A stretch of 64,000 bases of DNA from an uncultured Agathobacter sp. Lineage in GTDB: Bacteria; Bacillota; Clostridia; Lachnospirales; Lachnospiraceae. Of this stretch, positions 52,750 to 61,880 are shown piece after piece. The notes below the pieces were generated by a model. It saw nothing but the letters and a program-made list of their open reading frames with translations, had not been told where the DNA came from and did no database searches. Position 1 is the stretch's first letter. Each line of letters opens with the position of its first letter. The stretch is from assembly GCA_934307695.1 (NCBI GenBank), contig CAKRCS010000007.1, forward strand, positions 24,118 through 88,117. Direction: 5' to 3'. The position numbers and the translations under genes were made by a program.

Positions 52750-53550
52750 ATGAGCAAAAAGATTGGTTTTATCGGTTGCGGCAATATGGGCGGTGCAATG
52801 CTCGCAGGAATCCTGGATTCCGGAAAATGCGCTGCGGAGGATATTCTGGTGTCCGTGTCATCGGAGCAGTCTGCTGCCGCAAAAAAGGAAAAGTACGGAG
52901 TTACCGTTTTGGTGGACAACTGTGCGGTAGCTGCGAAGTCCGATATACTATTTCTGACGGTCAAGCCGCAGTATTACGAGCAGGTGATCGGCGAGATCAA
53001 AGGATCGGTAAGTGATGATGCGATCATTATCACGGTTGCACCGGGCAAGACGCTCACATGGCTTTCAGAGCAGTTTGGCGGCAGCCACAAGATCATCCGG
53101 ACGATGCCAAACACACCATCCCTTGTCAAGGAGGGCATGATGGGTGTGTGCGCTAATGAACAGGTGACTGAGGAAGAGATCGCACTTGTACGCGACATCT
53201 GCGGTGGATTTTCCAGAACCGAGCTGGTAGCGGAGCACCTGATGGACGTGGTAACTGCGGTCAGCGGAAGCTCACCGGCGTATGTCTTTATGTTTATCGA
53301 GGCGATGGCAGATGCGGCGGTTGCAGGAGGCATGCCGCGCGCGCAGGCGTACACCTTTGCAGCTCAGGCGGTGCTTGGAAGCGCCAGGATGGTGCTTGAG
53401 ACCGGGAAGCATCCGGGAGAGCTTAAGGATATGGTATGCTCTCCGGCAGGAACTACCATTCAGGCAGTCCGCGTGCTGGAGGAAAAGGGCTTAAGAAGTG
53501 CCGTGATCGAGGCGATGGAAAAGTGCCTTGACATATCCCGCAATATGTAA
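52750..53550 (+). CDS. proC: Pyrroline-5-carboxylate reductase
   Basis: 266 residues. Last step of proline synthesis. Rossmann motif GFIGCGNMGGAML near the N-terminus, VKPQ site, IRTMPNTPSLVKEGMM and C-terminal AGTTIQAVRVLEE. Length typical. ATG 52750 follows AGGAGAGC, 3 bp after the upstream stop. Confidence 0.95.
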   Translation: MSKKIGFIGCGNMGGAMLAGILDSGKCAAEDILVSVSSEQSAAAKKEKYGVTVLVDNCAVAAKSDILFLTVKPQYYEQVIGEIKGSVSDDAIIITVAPGKTLTWLSEQFGGSHKIIRTMPNTPSLVKEGMMGVCANEQVTEEEIALVRDICGGFSRTELVAEHLMDVVTAVSGSSPAYVFMFIEAMADAAVAGGMPRAQAYTFAAQAVLGSARMVLETGKHPGELKDMVCSPAGTTIQAVRVLEEKGLRSAVIEAMEKCLDISRNM

Positions 53551-53595
53551 CCGGAAGTCCGGGCAGATAACCGATACGCTTTATATGAAAAATAC

Positions 53596-53640
53596 AAAAA
53601 CGCCGCAGATTGGCAACATTACCAGTCTGCGGCATTTTTT
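53596..53640. terminator. Bidirectional terminator between proC and ldh
   Basis: GCCGCAGATTGG (53602-53613) pairs with CCAGTCTGCGGC (53622-53633) with a mismatch, flanked by A run on the left and T run on the right. Confidence 0.85.
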
Positions 53641-53655
53641 GCGAACGCCCGGATG

Positions 53656-54612
53656 CTATGCGTCCAGCGCACACGCATCAAGGATCTTACGCAGTGTCTC
53701 TGCGGAGTAGCGGAGTGCAGCCAGCTCCCCCTTGTCAAGTGAGATCGGAACGTGCGTCTCCACACCGTCCTTTCCGATGATAGCGGGCATACTGAGTGCC
53801 ACATCCCGGATCCCATACTCCCCGTTCATGATGCAGGAGATCGGCAGGATGGATTTCTCATCGCGGATGATCACCTCGCAGATACGGCGGACAGACATCG
53901 CGATGCCGTAGTAGGTCGCCTGCTTTTTCTGTATGATCTCGTAGGCGCTGTTCTTGACGTCGCAGGCAATCTCGTGGCATTTTTTGACATGATCGGAGTA
54001 ACCGCGCATCTCGCAGAACTCATCCATGCCGATTCCGGAGATGTTTGCGCAGCTAAAGGCAGCAATCTCGCTGTCGCCGTGTTCCCCAATGATGAAGGCG
54101 TGGACGCTCTTGCTATCGACACCGAGCAGCTCGCCGAGACTGTATTTTAACCGGGCACTGTCGAGCACGGTTCCGGAACCGATGACGCGCTCCGGCGGAT
54201 AGTTGGATAATTTCAGGGTAACATAGGTCAGAATATCCACCGGATTACTGACGACGAGCAGGATGCCCGGACAGCCGCGGCGCGTGATCTCCGGGATGAT
54301 GGAGCGGTAGATGGAGACGTTCCTGGCCACAAGGTCAAGTCTCGACTCACCGGGCTTCTGACCGGCTCCGGCGGTAATGATGATGATGGATGCGTCCGTA
54401 ATGTCATCATAGGTTCCCGCGTACACCTTCATGTGGCGCGAAAAAGGGATGCCGTGGCTGATATCCATTGCCTCGCCCTCCGCCTTGCCGGCATTGACAT
54501 CGATCAGCACGATCTCAGAAAAAAGCCCGCTCTGCATCAGGGCAAAGGCGGAAGCGGAACCGACGAAACCACAGCCGATGACCGCTACTTTTCTTATATT
54601 TACGTTTTCCAT
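53656..54612 (-). CDS. ldh: L-lactate dehydrogenase
   Basis: 318 residues. Reduces pyruvate to L-lactate with NADH. NAD motif VIGCGFVGSA (G13-G18), substrate Arg in GQKPGESRLDL, NPVD, and catalytic His in IGEHGDSE near 182. ATG (rc at 54612) follows AAAGGAAGC. Single gene, convergent with proC. Confidence 0.94.
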   Translation of the reverse strand: MENVNIRKVAVIGCGFVGSASAFALMQSGLFSEIVLIDVNAGKAEGEAMDISHGIPFSRHMKVYAGTYDDITDASIIIITAGAGQKPGESRLDLVARNVSIYRSIIPEITRRGCPGILLVVSNPVDILTYVTLKLSNYPPERVIGSGTVLDSARLKYSLGELLGVDSKSVHAFIIGEHGDSEIAAFSCANISGIGMDEFCEMRGYSDHVKKCHEIACDVKNSAYEIIQKKQATYYGIAMSVRRICEVIIRDEKSILPISCIMNGEYGIRDVALSMPAIIGKDGVETHVPISLDKGELAALRYSAETLRKILDACALDA

Positions 54613-54795
54613 AGCAATGCTTCCTTTCCAAATCATAATAGGCTTATATTGAATGTATTTAGTATGCCGCATTTGGACAAAATTATAAGAGGATAGCGAG
54701 TGTCAATTATTGCAATGTGGGGTTGCTTGCAGTATATTAGATATGTATAGATGAAAGAAAATTGCAGGATACGAAAAAGAAAACGAATTATTTTG

Positions 54796-54846
54796 TTTTA
54801 GAAAATTCTAAAATAATTGACAACAATTTAAAGTTGAGGTTATAGT
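54796..54846 (+). promoter_or_regulatory. pfkA promoter with an upstream palindrome
   Basis: TTGACA (54817-54822), 18 bp, TATAGT (54841-54846). An 18-bp palindrome, TTTTAGAA-AA-TTCTAAAA (54796-54813), ends 3 bp before the -35. Likely an operator or activator site. The rest of the 54613-54914 gap holds no gene. Confidence 0.6.
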
Positions 54847-54914
54847 ATATTTATTATATAATAGCCTCAGACGAATTTTCTTATGCATGCATCATTGAGA
54901 AAGGAAGGGGTTAT

Positions 54915-55988
54915 ATGAAAAGAATCGGAATGTTGACAAGCGGTGGCGACTGCCAGGCTTTGAACGCTGCAATGCGCGGTGTGGTAAAGGGACTTTCTGC
55001 GAACGTGGACGAGCTTGAGGTATATGGATTTGAGAACGGCTACAAAGGTCTGATCTACGGAAAATACCGCAGACTTACGGCAGCAGATTTTTCCGGCATC
55101 CTGACCAGGGGCGGCACGATCCTTGGATCTTCCCGTCAGCCGTTTAAGCTGATGCGCACGCCCGATGCGAACGGACTTGACAAGGTAGAGGCCATGAAGC
55201 AGACTTACCGAGAGCTTGAGCTGGACTGTCTTGTTATCCTCGGAGGTAACGGCACACAGAAGACCGCGAACCTTTTGAGAGAGGAAGGACTCAATATCAT
55301 CCATCTTCCAAAGACCATTGACAATGACATCTACGGAACGGACGTGACGTTTGGTTTCCAGAGCGCGATCAATATCGCAACGGAAGCAATCGACTGCATC
55401 CATACGACCGCAGCCTCCCACAACCGCGTATTTATCGTTGAGGTTATGGGACATAAAGTAGGATGGCTGACCTTGTACGCAGGAATCGCAGGCGGCGCAG
55501 ATATCATTCTGCTCCCGGAGATCCCATACGACATCGACAAGGTTGTGGACGCTATCCAGAAGAGAACCAGGGACGGCAAGGGCTTTACCATTCTTGCTGT
55601 CGCGGAGGGCGCGATTTCCAAGGAGGATGCAGCCCTGCCTAAGAAGGAATATAAGGCAAAGGTTGCGGAGCATAAATATCCATCCGTTTCCTATGAGATC
55701 GCTGACCATATCAGCAAGAAGCTCGGAACCGAGGTAAGAGTTGCAGTTCCGGGACATACCCAGCGTGGCGGAAGCCCATGCCCGTATGACCGCGTGCTCT
55801 GCACCAGACTTGGCTCTGCGGCGGCAAAAGCGATCATGGACGAAGATTACGGGTATATGATCGCCATGATCGATGGAAAGACAAAGAGAGTTCCGCTTGG
55901 CGACGTTGCGGGCAAGTTAAAGACCGTTGATCCGGACAGCCAGATGATCAAAGAAGCAAAACGGATCGGAATCAGCTTTGGCGATTAA
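54915..55988 (+). CDS. pfkA: 6-phosphofructokinase (mixed-type active site)
   Basis: 357 residues; a little longer than E. coli PfkA. Phosphorylates fructose-6-phosphate. Catalytic PKTIDND (132-138; Asp136) is present. In E. coli numbering residue 104 is Gly (G113 here) as in ATP enzymes, residue 103 is Asn (N112) instead of Asp, and residue 124 is Lys (K133) as in pyrophosphate enzymes. So the phosphate donor cannot be decided from motifs. HTQRGGSP and the C-terminal region are typical. dnaX follows closely. Confidence 0.92.
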   Translation: MKRIGMLTSGGDCQALNAAMRGVVKGLSANVDELEVYGFENGYKGLIYGKYRRLTAADFSGILTRGGTILGSSRQPFKLMRTPDANGLDKVEAMKQTYRELELDCLVILGGNGTQKTANLLREEGLNIIHLPKTIDNDIYGTDVTFGFQSAINIATEAIDCIHTTAASHNRVFIVEVMGHKVGWLTLYAGIAGGADIILLPEIPYDIDKVVDAIQKRTRDGKGFTILAVAEGAISKEDAALPKKEYKAKVAEHKYPSVSYEIADHISKKLGTEVRVAVPGHTQRGGSPCPYDRVLCTRLGSAAAKAIMDEDYGYMIAMIDGKTKRVPLGDVAGKLKTVDPDSQMIKEAKRIGISFGD

Positions 55989-56009
55989 AGATTGAGGTAG
56001 GTGAAACAG

Positions 56010-57584
56010 TTGTCTTATACGGCGCTATATCGAAAGTTCCGCCCACAGGAATTTGAGGATGTCAAAGGGCAGGAGCATATTGTAACAACTTTAAAGAATC
56101 AGATGAAGGCTGACCGTATCGGACATGCATATCTGTTTTGCGGCACAAGAGGTACCGGAAAGACCACCGTCGCAAAGATTTTGGCAAAAGCCGTCAACTG
56201 CGAGCATCCGGTGGACGGAAGCCCGTGTGGGGAGTGCCCTTCCTGCAAGGCGATCGCAGCAGGCACCTCGATGAATGTGATCGAGATCGATGCGGCATCC
56301 AACAACGGCGTGGATAACATCCGCCAGATCCGCGAGGAGGTAGCTTACCGCCCGACGGAGGGACGCTACAAGGTCTACATCATCGACGAGGTTCACATGC
56401 TTTCCGCGGGCGCGTTCAACGCCCTGCTCAAGACGCTTGAGGAGCCGCCGGCTTATGTAATCTTTATCCTTGCGACCACGGAGGCACACAAGATCCCGAT
56501 CACGATCCTGTCACGGTGCCAGCGGTACGATTTCCACCGCATTTCGATCGATACGATCGCAGACCGTCTTACCGAGCTGATGCAGGAAGAGCATATAGAC
56601 GTGGAGGAACGCGCGATCCGCTATGTGGCGAAGGCAGGCGATGGCTCTATGCGAGACGCGCTCAGCCTGCTGGATCAGTGCATCGCGTTTCATCTCGGCG
56701 AGACGCTTACATACGATAATGTACTTGAAGTGCTTGGAGCGGTGGACACGGAGGTATTTTCGCGTCTGCTCCGTCAGATTTTAGATAAAAATATTGTGGG
56801 TGCGATCGGCACGCTTGACGACCTTGTGAACGAAGGGCGCGAGCTTGGACAGATGGTGACGGATTTTACATGGTATCTGCGCAATCTGATGCTGGTTCAA
56901 AGCTCAGATGGCATGGAGGACGTGCTGGATATGTCGAGCGACAATCTGGCAACGCTCAAAGAAGAAGCACAGATGGTCAAGCCGGAGATACTGATGCGTT
57001 ACATCCGCATCTTTTCCGATCTTGGCAACCAGATCCGCTACGCGACACAGAAACGCATACTGATCGAGATTGCGATCATCAAGCTGTGCAAGCCACAGAT
57101 GGAAAACAGCTACGACTCCATCCTTGACCGTATCGCAAGCCTTGAGTTCCAGATGGAAAAGGGCATTGTGGTGCAACAGGCACCGGCAGCTTCCGGCGGG
57201 GAGGCTGCTCCGGCGGTACAGGCACAGAAGATAGAGCTTCCTAAGGCAATCCCGGAAGATATTCAGGCGGTCGTACAGAACTGGCGGTCAATCCTTTCGG
57301 AGATCGGCGCGATCACAAAGACTTATCTGAAGATGGCGGTTCCGACACTCGGCAACAACGGAGATCTGCTGCTCATGCTGGACGACGAGAATGCATACAC
57401 ATATCTGTATGAGAATCGCAGCGGCTGTATCGATAATCTCCGTGCAATGATCACGGAACGAACCGGCAAGTCTGTGGAGATTACCGTCCGTAAGAATGAA
57501 TCCGGGCGCCGCGCGCAGGATGTTGTGCCGGATCTGACACAGATGATACAATTTGATATCGAGGAAGAAGACTTCAACGAATAA
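56010..57584 (+). CDS. dnaX: DNA polymerase III subunits gamma and tau
   Basis: 524 residues. Clamp-loader ATPase. MSYTALYRKFRP start if TTG 56010 is used, P-loop GTRGTGKTT near 45-53, zinc cysteines CEHPVDGSPCGECPSC, and SATIDEVHM-like DEVHMLS. GTG 56001 would add three residues, but TTG gives the conserved start with AGGTGA at good spacing. The C-terminal part (~400-524) is the tau-like extension. The cluster dnaX-ybaB-recR is a classic Firmicutes arrangement. Confidence 0.95.
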   Translation: MSYTALYRKFRPQEFEDVKGQEHIVTTLKNQMKADRIGHAYLFCGTRGTGKTTVAKILAKAVNCEHPVDGSPCGECPSCKAIAAGTSMNVIEIDAASNNGVDNIRQIREEVAYRPTEGRYKVYIIDEVHMLSAGAFNALLKTLEEPPAYVIFILATTEAHKIPITILSRCQRYDFHRISIDTIADRLTELMQEEHIDVEERAIRYVAKAGDGSMRDALSLLDQCIAFHLGETLTYDNVLEVLGAVDTEVFSRLLRQILDKNIVGAIGTLDDLVNEGRELGQMVTDFTWYLRNLMLVQSSDGMEDVLDMSSDNLATLKEEAQMVKPEILMRYIRIFSDLGNQIRYATQKRILIEIAIIKLCKPQMENSYDSILDRIASLEFQMEKGIVVQQAPAASGGEAAPAVQAQKIELPKAIPEDIQAVVQNWRSILSEIGAITKTYLKMAVPTLGNNGDLLLMLDDENAYTYLYENRSGCIDNLRAMITERTGKSVEITVRKNESGRRAQDVVPDLTQMIQFDIEEEDFNE

Positions 57585-57617
57585 ATTTACAAACCAATAA
57601 CAGGAGGATATTCCACA

Positions 57618-57959
57618 ATGGCAAAAAGAGGTGGATTTCCGGGCGGAATGCCGGGAAACATGAACAATTTGATGAAGCAGGCGCAGAAGATGCAAAAGCA
57701 GATGGAGGAGGCTCAGGCACAGCTTGATGAGCTTGAGATCACTGCGACGGCAGGCGGCGGTGCGGTAGAAGTGACCGTGACCGGCAAGCGCGAGGTTACC
57801 AAGGTTAAATTGTCCGAGGAGGTTGTAGATCCGGAGGATATCGAAATGCTTGAGGATCTTATCGTTGCAGCAACCAACGAAGCGCTCCGCAAGGTGGATG
57901 AGGCATCCCAGCAGTCCATGTCTAAGATCACCGGAGGGCTTGGCGGCGGATTATTCTAA
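57618..57959 (+). CDS. ybaB: YbaB/EbfC nucleoid-associated protein
   Basis: 113 residues. [33 protein letters not shown], helical N-terminus, then [20 protein letters not shown] and [13 protein letters not shown]. Binds DNA as a dimer. AGGAGG ribosome site. Overlaps recR by 1 nt (TAATG). Confidence 0.95.
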   Translation: MAKRGGFPGGMPGNMNNLMKQAQKMQKQMEEAQAQLDELEITATAGGGAVEVTVTGKREVTKVKLSEEVVDPEDIEMLEDLIVAATNEALRKVDEASQQSMSKITGGLGGGLF

Positions 57960-58555
57960 TGGAATACTTCAGCAGTGAAATATCAAAATTAATCGAAGAA
58001 CTTTCCTCCCTTCCGGGAGTGGGAGCAAAGACAGCACAGCGGCTGGCATTCCATATCATCAACATGCCGGAGGACTCTGTGCAGTCGCTGTCGGACGCGA
58101 TCATCAACGCGAAGAAAAATGTGCGCTACTGCAAGTGCTGCTACACGCTCACGGACTCCGATATCTGCCCGATCTGCAAGGATATGACGCGCGACCACAA
58201 GACGATCATGGTGGTTGAGAATACCCGTGATCTGGTGGCGTATGAAAAGACCGGAAAGTTTCAGGGTGTGTATCATGTACTTCATGGCGCAATCTCCCCG
58301 ATGCTCGGCATCGGACCGAATGACATCAAGCTCAAGGAACTGATGCACCGGCTGCAGGAGGATGTGGACGAGGTGATCATCGCGACCAATTCCAGCCTTG
58401 AGGGAGAGACGACGGCTATGTATATCAGCAAGCTGATCAAGCCGACGGGAATCAAAGTGACCAGAATTGCCAGCGGAGTACCGGTAGGCGGCGATTTGGA
58501 ATATATTGATGAAGTAACATTGCTTCGTGCCTTAGAGGGACGAACGGAATTATAA
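57959..58555 (+). CDS. recR: Recombination protein RecR
   Basis: 198 residues. N-terminal helix-hairpin-helix [18 protein letters not shown], zinc finger [16 protein letters not shown], Toprim domain with VVENTRDL and [16 protein letters not shown]. Works in recombination repair with RecF/RecO. Operon dnaX-ybaB-recR. Confidence 0.96.
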   Translation: MEYFSSEISKLIEELSSLPGVGAKTAQRLAFHIINMPEDSVQSLSDAIINAKKNVRYCKCCYTLTDSDICPICKDMTRDHKTIMVVENTRDLVAYEKTGKFQGVYHVLHGAISPMLGIGPNDIKLKELMHRLQEDVDEVIIATNSSLEGETTAMYISKLIKPTGIKVTRIASGVPVGGDLEYIDEVTLLRALEGRTEL

Positions 58556-58566
58556 AAGGAGGAACT

Positions 58567-59403
58567 ATGAATAATTTAGAGCTTCAGAAGACGGCGAATG
58601 AGATTCGCCAGAGTATTGTGACTGCGGTTCACAGTGCAAAATGCGGACATCCGGGTGGATCTTTGTCTGCGGCAGATATTTTTACATATCTGTATTTTGA
58701 GGAGATGAACGTTGATCCGGCAAACCCAAAGATGGCTGACCGTGATCGTTTCGTCCTTTCCAAAGGACATGTTGCGCCGGGATTATACTCTACGCTGGCA
58801 CAGAAGGGCTACTTCCCGAAGGAAGATCTTTTAACCCTCCGCCACACCGGCTCTTACCTTCAGGGACATCCGGATATGAAGCACATTCCGGGCGTTGATA
58901 TGTCCAGCGGCTCCCTTGGACAGGGACTGTCCGCAGCAGTCGGAATGGCAGCGGCAGGCAGGTTTGACAATAAGGATTACCGTGTATATGCACTTCTCGG
59001 CGACGGCGAGATCGAGGAAGGACAGATCTGGGAGGCTGCTATGTGGGCAGGCCACAGAAAGCTGGACAACCTTGTGGTGATCGTAGACAACAACAACCTT
59101 CAGATCGATGGACCGATCGACAAGGTCTGCTCACCATACCCGATCGACAAGAAATTTGAGGCATTTAATTTCCATGTGATCAACATCGATGGCAACGACT
59201 TTGACCAGATCCGCGCTGCCTTCAAAGAGGCGAGAGAGACAAAGGGAATGCCGACCGCGATCGTTGCAAAGACCGTAAAGGGCAAGGGCGTTTCGTTCAT
59301 GGAGAACTCTGTTGACTGGCACGGAAAGGCACCAAATGATGCAGAGTATGAGCAGGCAATGGAAGAATTAAAGAAAGCAGGTGAAGCATTATGTCAGATG
59401 TAA
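58567..59403 (+). CDS. tktN: Transketolase, N-terminal subunit
   Basis: 278 residues. Thiamine diphosphate-binding half: CGHPGGSLSAADIF, GHPDMKHIPGVDMSSGSLGQGLSAAVGMA, and GDGEIEEGQIWEAAMWA (TPP motif, about 144-160) with VIVDNNNLQIDG. Exchanges two-carbon units in the pentose phosphate pathway as a complex with the next gene product. Split transketolases are common in Clostridia and archaea. AAAAGGAGG ribosome site. 13-bp overlap with the C-subunit gene. Confidence 0.95.
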   Translation: MNNLELQKTANEIRQSIVTAVHSAKCGHPGGSLSAADIFTYLYFEEMNVDPANPKMADRDRFVLSKGHVAPGLYSTLAQKGYFPKEDLLTLRHTGSYLQGHPDMKHIPGVDMSSGSLGQGLSAAVGMAAAGRFDNKDYRVYALLGDGEIEEGQIWEAAMWAGHRKLDNLVVIVDNNNLQIDGPIDKVCSPYPIDKKFEAFNFHVINIDGNDFDQIRAAFKEARETKGMPTAIVAKTVKGKGVSFMENSVDWHGKAPNDAEYEQAMEELKKAGEALCQM

Positions 59404-60332
59404 AGAAAATCGCAACCAGAGACAGCTACGGCAACGCATTGGTGGAGCTGGGACAGGAGCATGAGGATCTGATCGTACTGGATGCTGACCTTGCAGCCGC
59501 AACAAAGACCGGTACATTCAGAAAGGCTTTTCCGGAGCGCCATTGGGACATCGGAATCGCTGAGGCAAATATGGCAGGAATCGCAGCAGGACTTTCTACC
59601 TGCGGCAAGGTTCCGTTTATCAGTTCATTCGCAATGTTCGCAGCAGGACGTGCCTATGAGCAGGTTCGTAATTCCATCGGATATCCGAAGTTAAATGTAA
59701 AGATCGGCGCAACCCACGCAGGAATCTCTGTCGGTGAGGACGGCGCAAGCCACCAGTGCCTTGAGGATCTTGCCCTTATGCGCGAGATTCCGGGAATGGT
59801 TGTCATCAATCCTTCCGATGACGTGGAAGCAAAGGCTGCCGTAAAAGCTGCTTACGAGCATGTAGGACCGGTTTACCTCCGCTTTGGACGTCTGGCTGTT
59901 CCGGTTATCAACGACCGTCCGGACTATAAGTTTGAGATCGGAAAGGGCGTTGTATTAAAGGAAGGCAAGGATGTTACCATTTTTGCTACCGGACTTGAAG
60001 TGAATGAGACACTTGAGGCGGAGAAGCTTCTTGCCGCAGACGGAATCGATGCGGAGATCATCAACATCCACACCATCAAGCCGCTTGACAGAGAGCTTGT
60101 TGTTGCATCTGCAAAGAAGACCGGAAAAGTTGTTACCGTTGAAGAGCACTCCGTGATCGGCGGACTTGGAAGCGCAGTTGCAGAGGTACTCTGCGAGGAA
60201 GCTCCGACCAGGATGCTGCGCATCGGTGTCAACGATACCTTTGGTGAGTCTGGCCCGGCACTTGAGCTGCTTCACAAGTACGAGCTTGATGCAGAAGGCA
60301 TCTACAACAAAGTAAAAGCATTCGTAAAATAA
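59391..60332 (+). CDS. tktC: Transketolase, C-terminal subunit
   Basis: 313 residues. Pyrimidine-binding half: DLIVLDADLAAATKTG, IGIAEANMAGIAAGLSTCGKVPF (catalytic Glu), GASHQCLEDLALMREIPG and C-terminal VTVEEHSVIGGLGSAVAE. Overlaps the N-subunit gene by 13 bp, which favours equal amounts. Terminator follows. Confidence 0.95.
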   Translation: MSDVKKIATRDSYGNALVELGQEHEDLIVLDADLAAATKTGTFRKAFPERHWDIGIAEANMAGIAAGLSTCGKVPFISSFAMFAAGRAYEQVRNSIGYPKLNVKIGATHAGISVGEDGASHQCLEDLALMREIPGMVVINPSDDVEAKAAVKAAYEHVGPVYLRFGRLAVPVINDRPDYKFEIGKGVVLKEGKDVTIFATGLEVNETLEAEKLLAADGIDAEIINIHTIKPLDRELVVASAKKTGKVVTVEEHSVIGGLGSAVAEVLCEEAPTRMLRIGVNDTFGESGPALELLHKYELDAEGIYNKVKAFVK

Positions 60333-60353
60333 ATATCTGTTTTTAAAGCAAAG

Positions 60354-60392
60354 GCTGTGGCAGCGGAGGTGATCCGTGCGCCGCAGCTTTTT
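60354..60392 (+). terminator. Terminator of transketolase operon
   Basis: GCTGTGGC (60354-60361) pairs with GCCGCAGC (60380-60387), one G-U pair, then TTTTTT. Confidence 0.8.
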
Positions 60393-60408
60393 TCGCTTTA
60401 TAGGATTC

Positions 60409-60613
60409 GGGTGTCAAAAGGTACCCGTCTGAAAAGTAACCGTCATAATGCACAAATATAATGCAATGAAGAACTGTATGGGCTACTCGTTACTAAATTC
60501 CTGCAAATGAAATGCCGCAGGAATTGTATGTAACGCGAGCAAGCCCATTCAAGCGGGAGCGGGTTCTGAAGGCATTATTTTGTGCATTATAAAGAGTCAC
60601 ATTATGACTCTTT
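60409..60613. repeat. Fold-back element with a MITE-like end and adjoining hairpin
   Basis: 60409-60422 reads GGGTGTCAAAAGGT, the same 14 bases as the MITE end at 36273. A long nested stem follows: ATAATGCACAAA (60445-60456) pairs with TTTGTGCATTAT (60579-60590), ATAATGC with GCATTAT, AGAAC with GTTCT, GGGCT with AGCCC, CGTTAC with GTAACG, and AATTCCTGC (60496-60504) with GCAGGAATT (60517-60525). Directly after it, AAAGAGTCA (60591-60599) pairs with TGACTCTTT (60605-60613). No protein-coding potential. Could be a degraded MITE or a structured RNA. Confidence 0.6.
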
Positions 60614-60714
60614 GTTCTCCTTTCGTGTCGAACGATTCTTGTGATCGCGTGCCATAATCCATCAAATTTTTGCATAATACTGTGATAGCATAGGCGCAAA
60701 AGGAGTGTGCAGGT

Positions 60715-61797
60715 ATGGCTGATTTGAAAAATATCCGGCAGATCGGATCTCCTACGGAAACAGATAAAATATTTATAGAGAACAACGCGTATCAGAGAAT
60801 ACACCGGGAGGAATTTCCGGAACGGAGAGTATTTGTGCTGATGGGGCATACCGAATGTGCGGCAACAGGGTATTCATCCTATGTGGAGGCGGTCATTCCG
60901 GTGTGGGACATCGCATTTTCGCAGGGAATCCCGGTGTGGAACAACCATGTGTGGAATGATGTATTCGGTGAGGTAAAGCGATCCTTTGAAAATTCGGTCA
61001 TCATCGGCTGGGCGCTGGATTCTAAAGGGATACCGCCACGGCTGACCGCAGAGCTTGAAGCGGTTCACCGCGAGCATTTCGGGGGAGCGCATCAGCTGCT
61101 CCTTTTACTCGACTCGATCGAACAGGAAGAATATTTTTATCAGGCGCGTGCCGGACATCTGCGCCAAAGGGAGGGGTTCTACATATATTTTGACAGTGAC
61201 TGCATCTATAACAACATCATTCCGGAGGAGGTGTGGATGGCAAAGGCGAAGGAGCATGAAGCCCTGCAGCCTGATCCGGAAGAAAAAGTGCAGGGCGACG
61301 TGGTTTCCATGCCGCGGGCGCGCTACCGCGATATTATAAATGCACAGCAGGCGCAGACACAGCAGGAAAACGGAAGCTGGATCAGCTCAGTGGCGATCAT
61401 TGCTGCAATCGTGCTTTTGGTGGCGATCGCCGGAACAGCAGTGCGGCAGGGACGGTTTTCCATCGGGGAAATCCAGCAGGCGGTCGAGAGCTTAAGCGAG
61501 CGGGTGCATTTACAGGGTAAAACAGAAAACGAAGCCGATACACAGCAGGGCACTGCGGCGGAAACCTCGGCAGATGTGCAGAACGCGGCGGAGGCTTCCG
61601 TGGATGGACAGAACACGGCGGAAACTTCAGCGGATGCGCAGAATGCAGCTGAGGCTTCGGCGGGTGCACAGAAAGATGCAGGGACGCAGGAGGAGTCGCA
61701 GAGCGTGGAGACAATGCTAAGAAATATGGAAGATGCGCAGCAGAGCCAGGATATTACAGTGGAGGAAGTACAGGGCGGCGAGATTGGCAGTAATTAG
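60715..61797 (+). CDS. Membrane-anchored protein with a degenerate MPN/JAB-like domain
   Basis: 360 residues. Residues 1-185 form a globular domain: VFVLMGHTECAATG, VWNDVFGEVKRSFENSVIIGWALDSKGIPP, and HQLLLLLDSIEQEEYFYQ. The order resembles an MPN/JAMM fold, but the His-x-His metal motif is replaced by Ala-Leu-Asp, so it would be catalytically dead. A single membrane helix (~223-242) follows, then an Ala/Glu/Thr tail with tandem units of about 9-10 residues (ETSADAQNAA type). The N-terminus is inside the cell by topology inference. No confident family. Confidence 0.6.
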   Translation: MADLKNIRQIGSPTETDKIFIENNAYQRIHREEFPERRVFVLMGHTECAATGYSSYVEAVIPVWDIAFSQGIPVWNNHVWNDVFGEVKRSFENSVIIGWALDSKGIPPRLTAELEAVHREHFGGAHQLLLLLDSIEQEEYFYQARAGHLRQREGFYIYFDSDCIYNNIIPEEVWMAKAKEHEALQPDPEEKVQGDVVSMPRARYRDIINAQQAQTQQENGSWISSVAIIAAIVLLVAIAGTAVRQGRFSIGEIQQAVESLSERVHLQGKTENEADTQQGTAAETSADVQNAAEASVDGQNTAETSADAQNAAEASAGAQKDAGTQEESQSVETMLRNMEDAQQSQDITVEEVQGGEIGSN

Positions 61798-61880
61798 TAT
61801 TGCCCAAAGAATCGGGAATGTGGTATTATCTGTCATGTGCAGTATGAAAAAGCACAGGGACAAAACAGGAGGAAGCATCT

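Noticed and set aside
56010..57584. Programmed frameshift in dnaX producing a short gamma form
   Set aside because: I saw no slippery A-run of the E. coli type within the gene.
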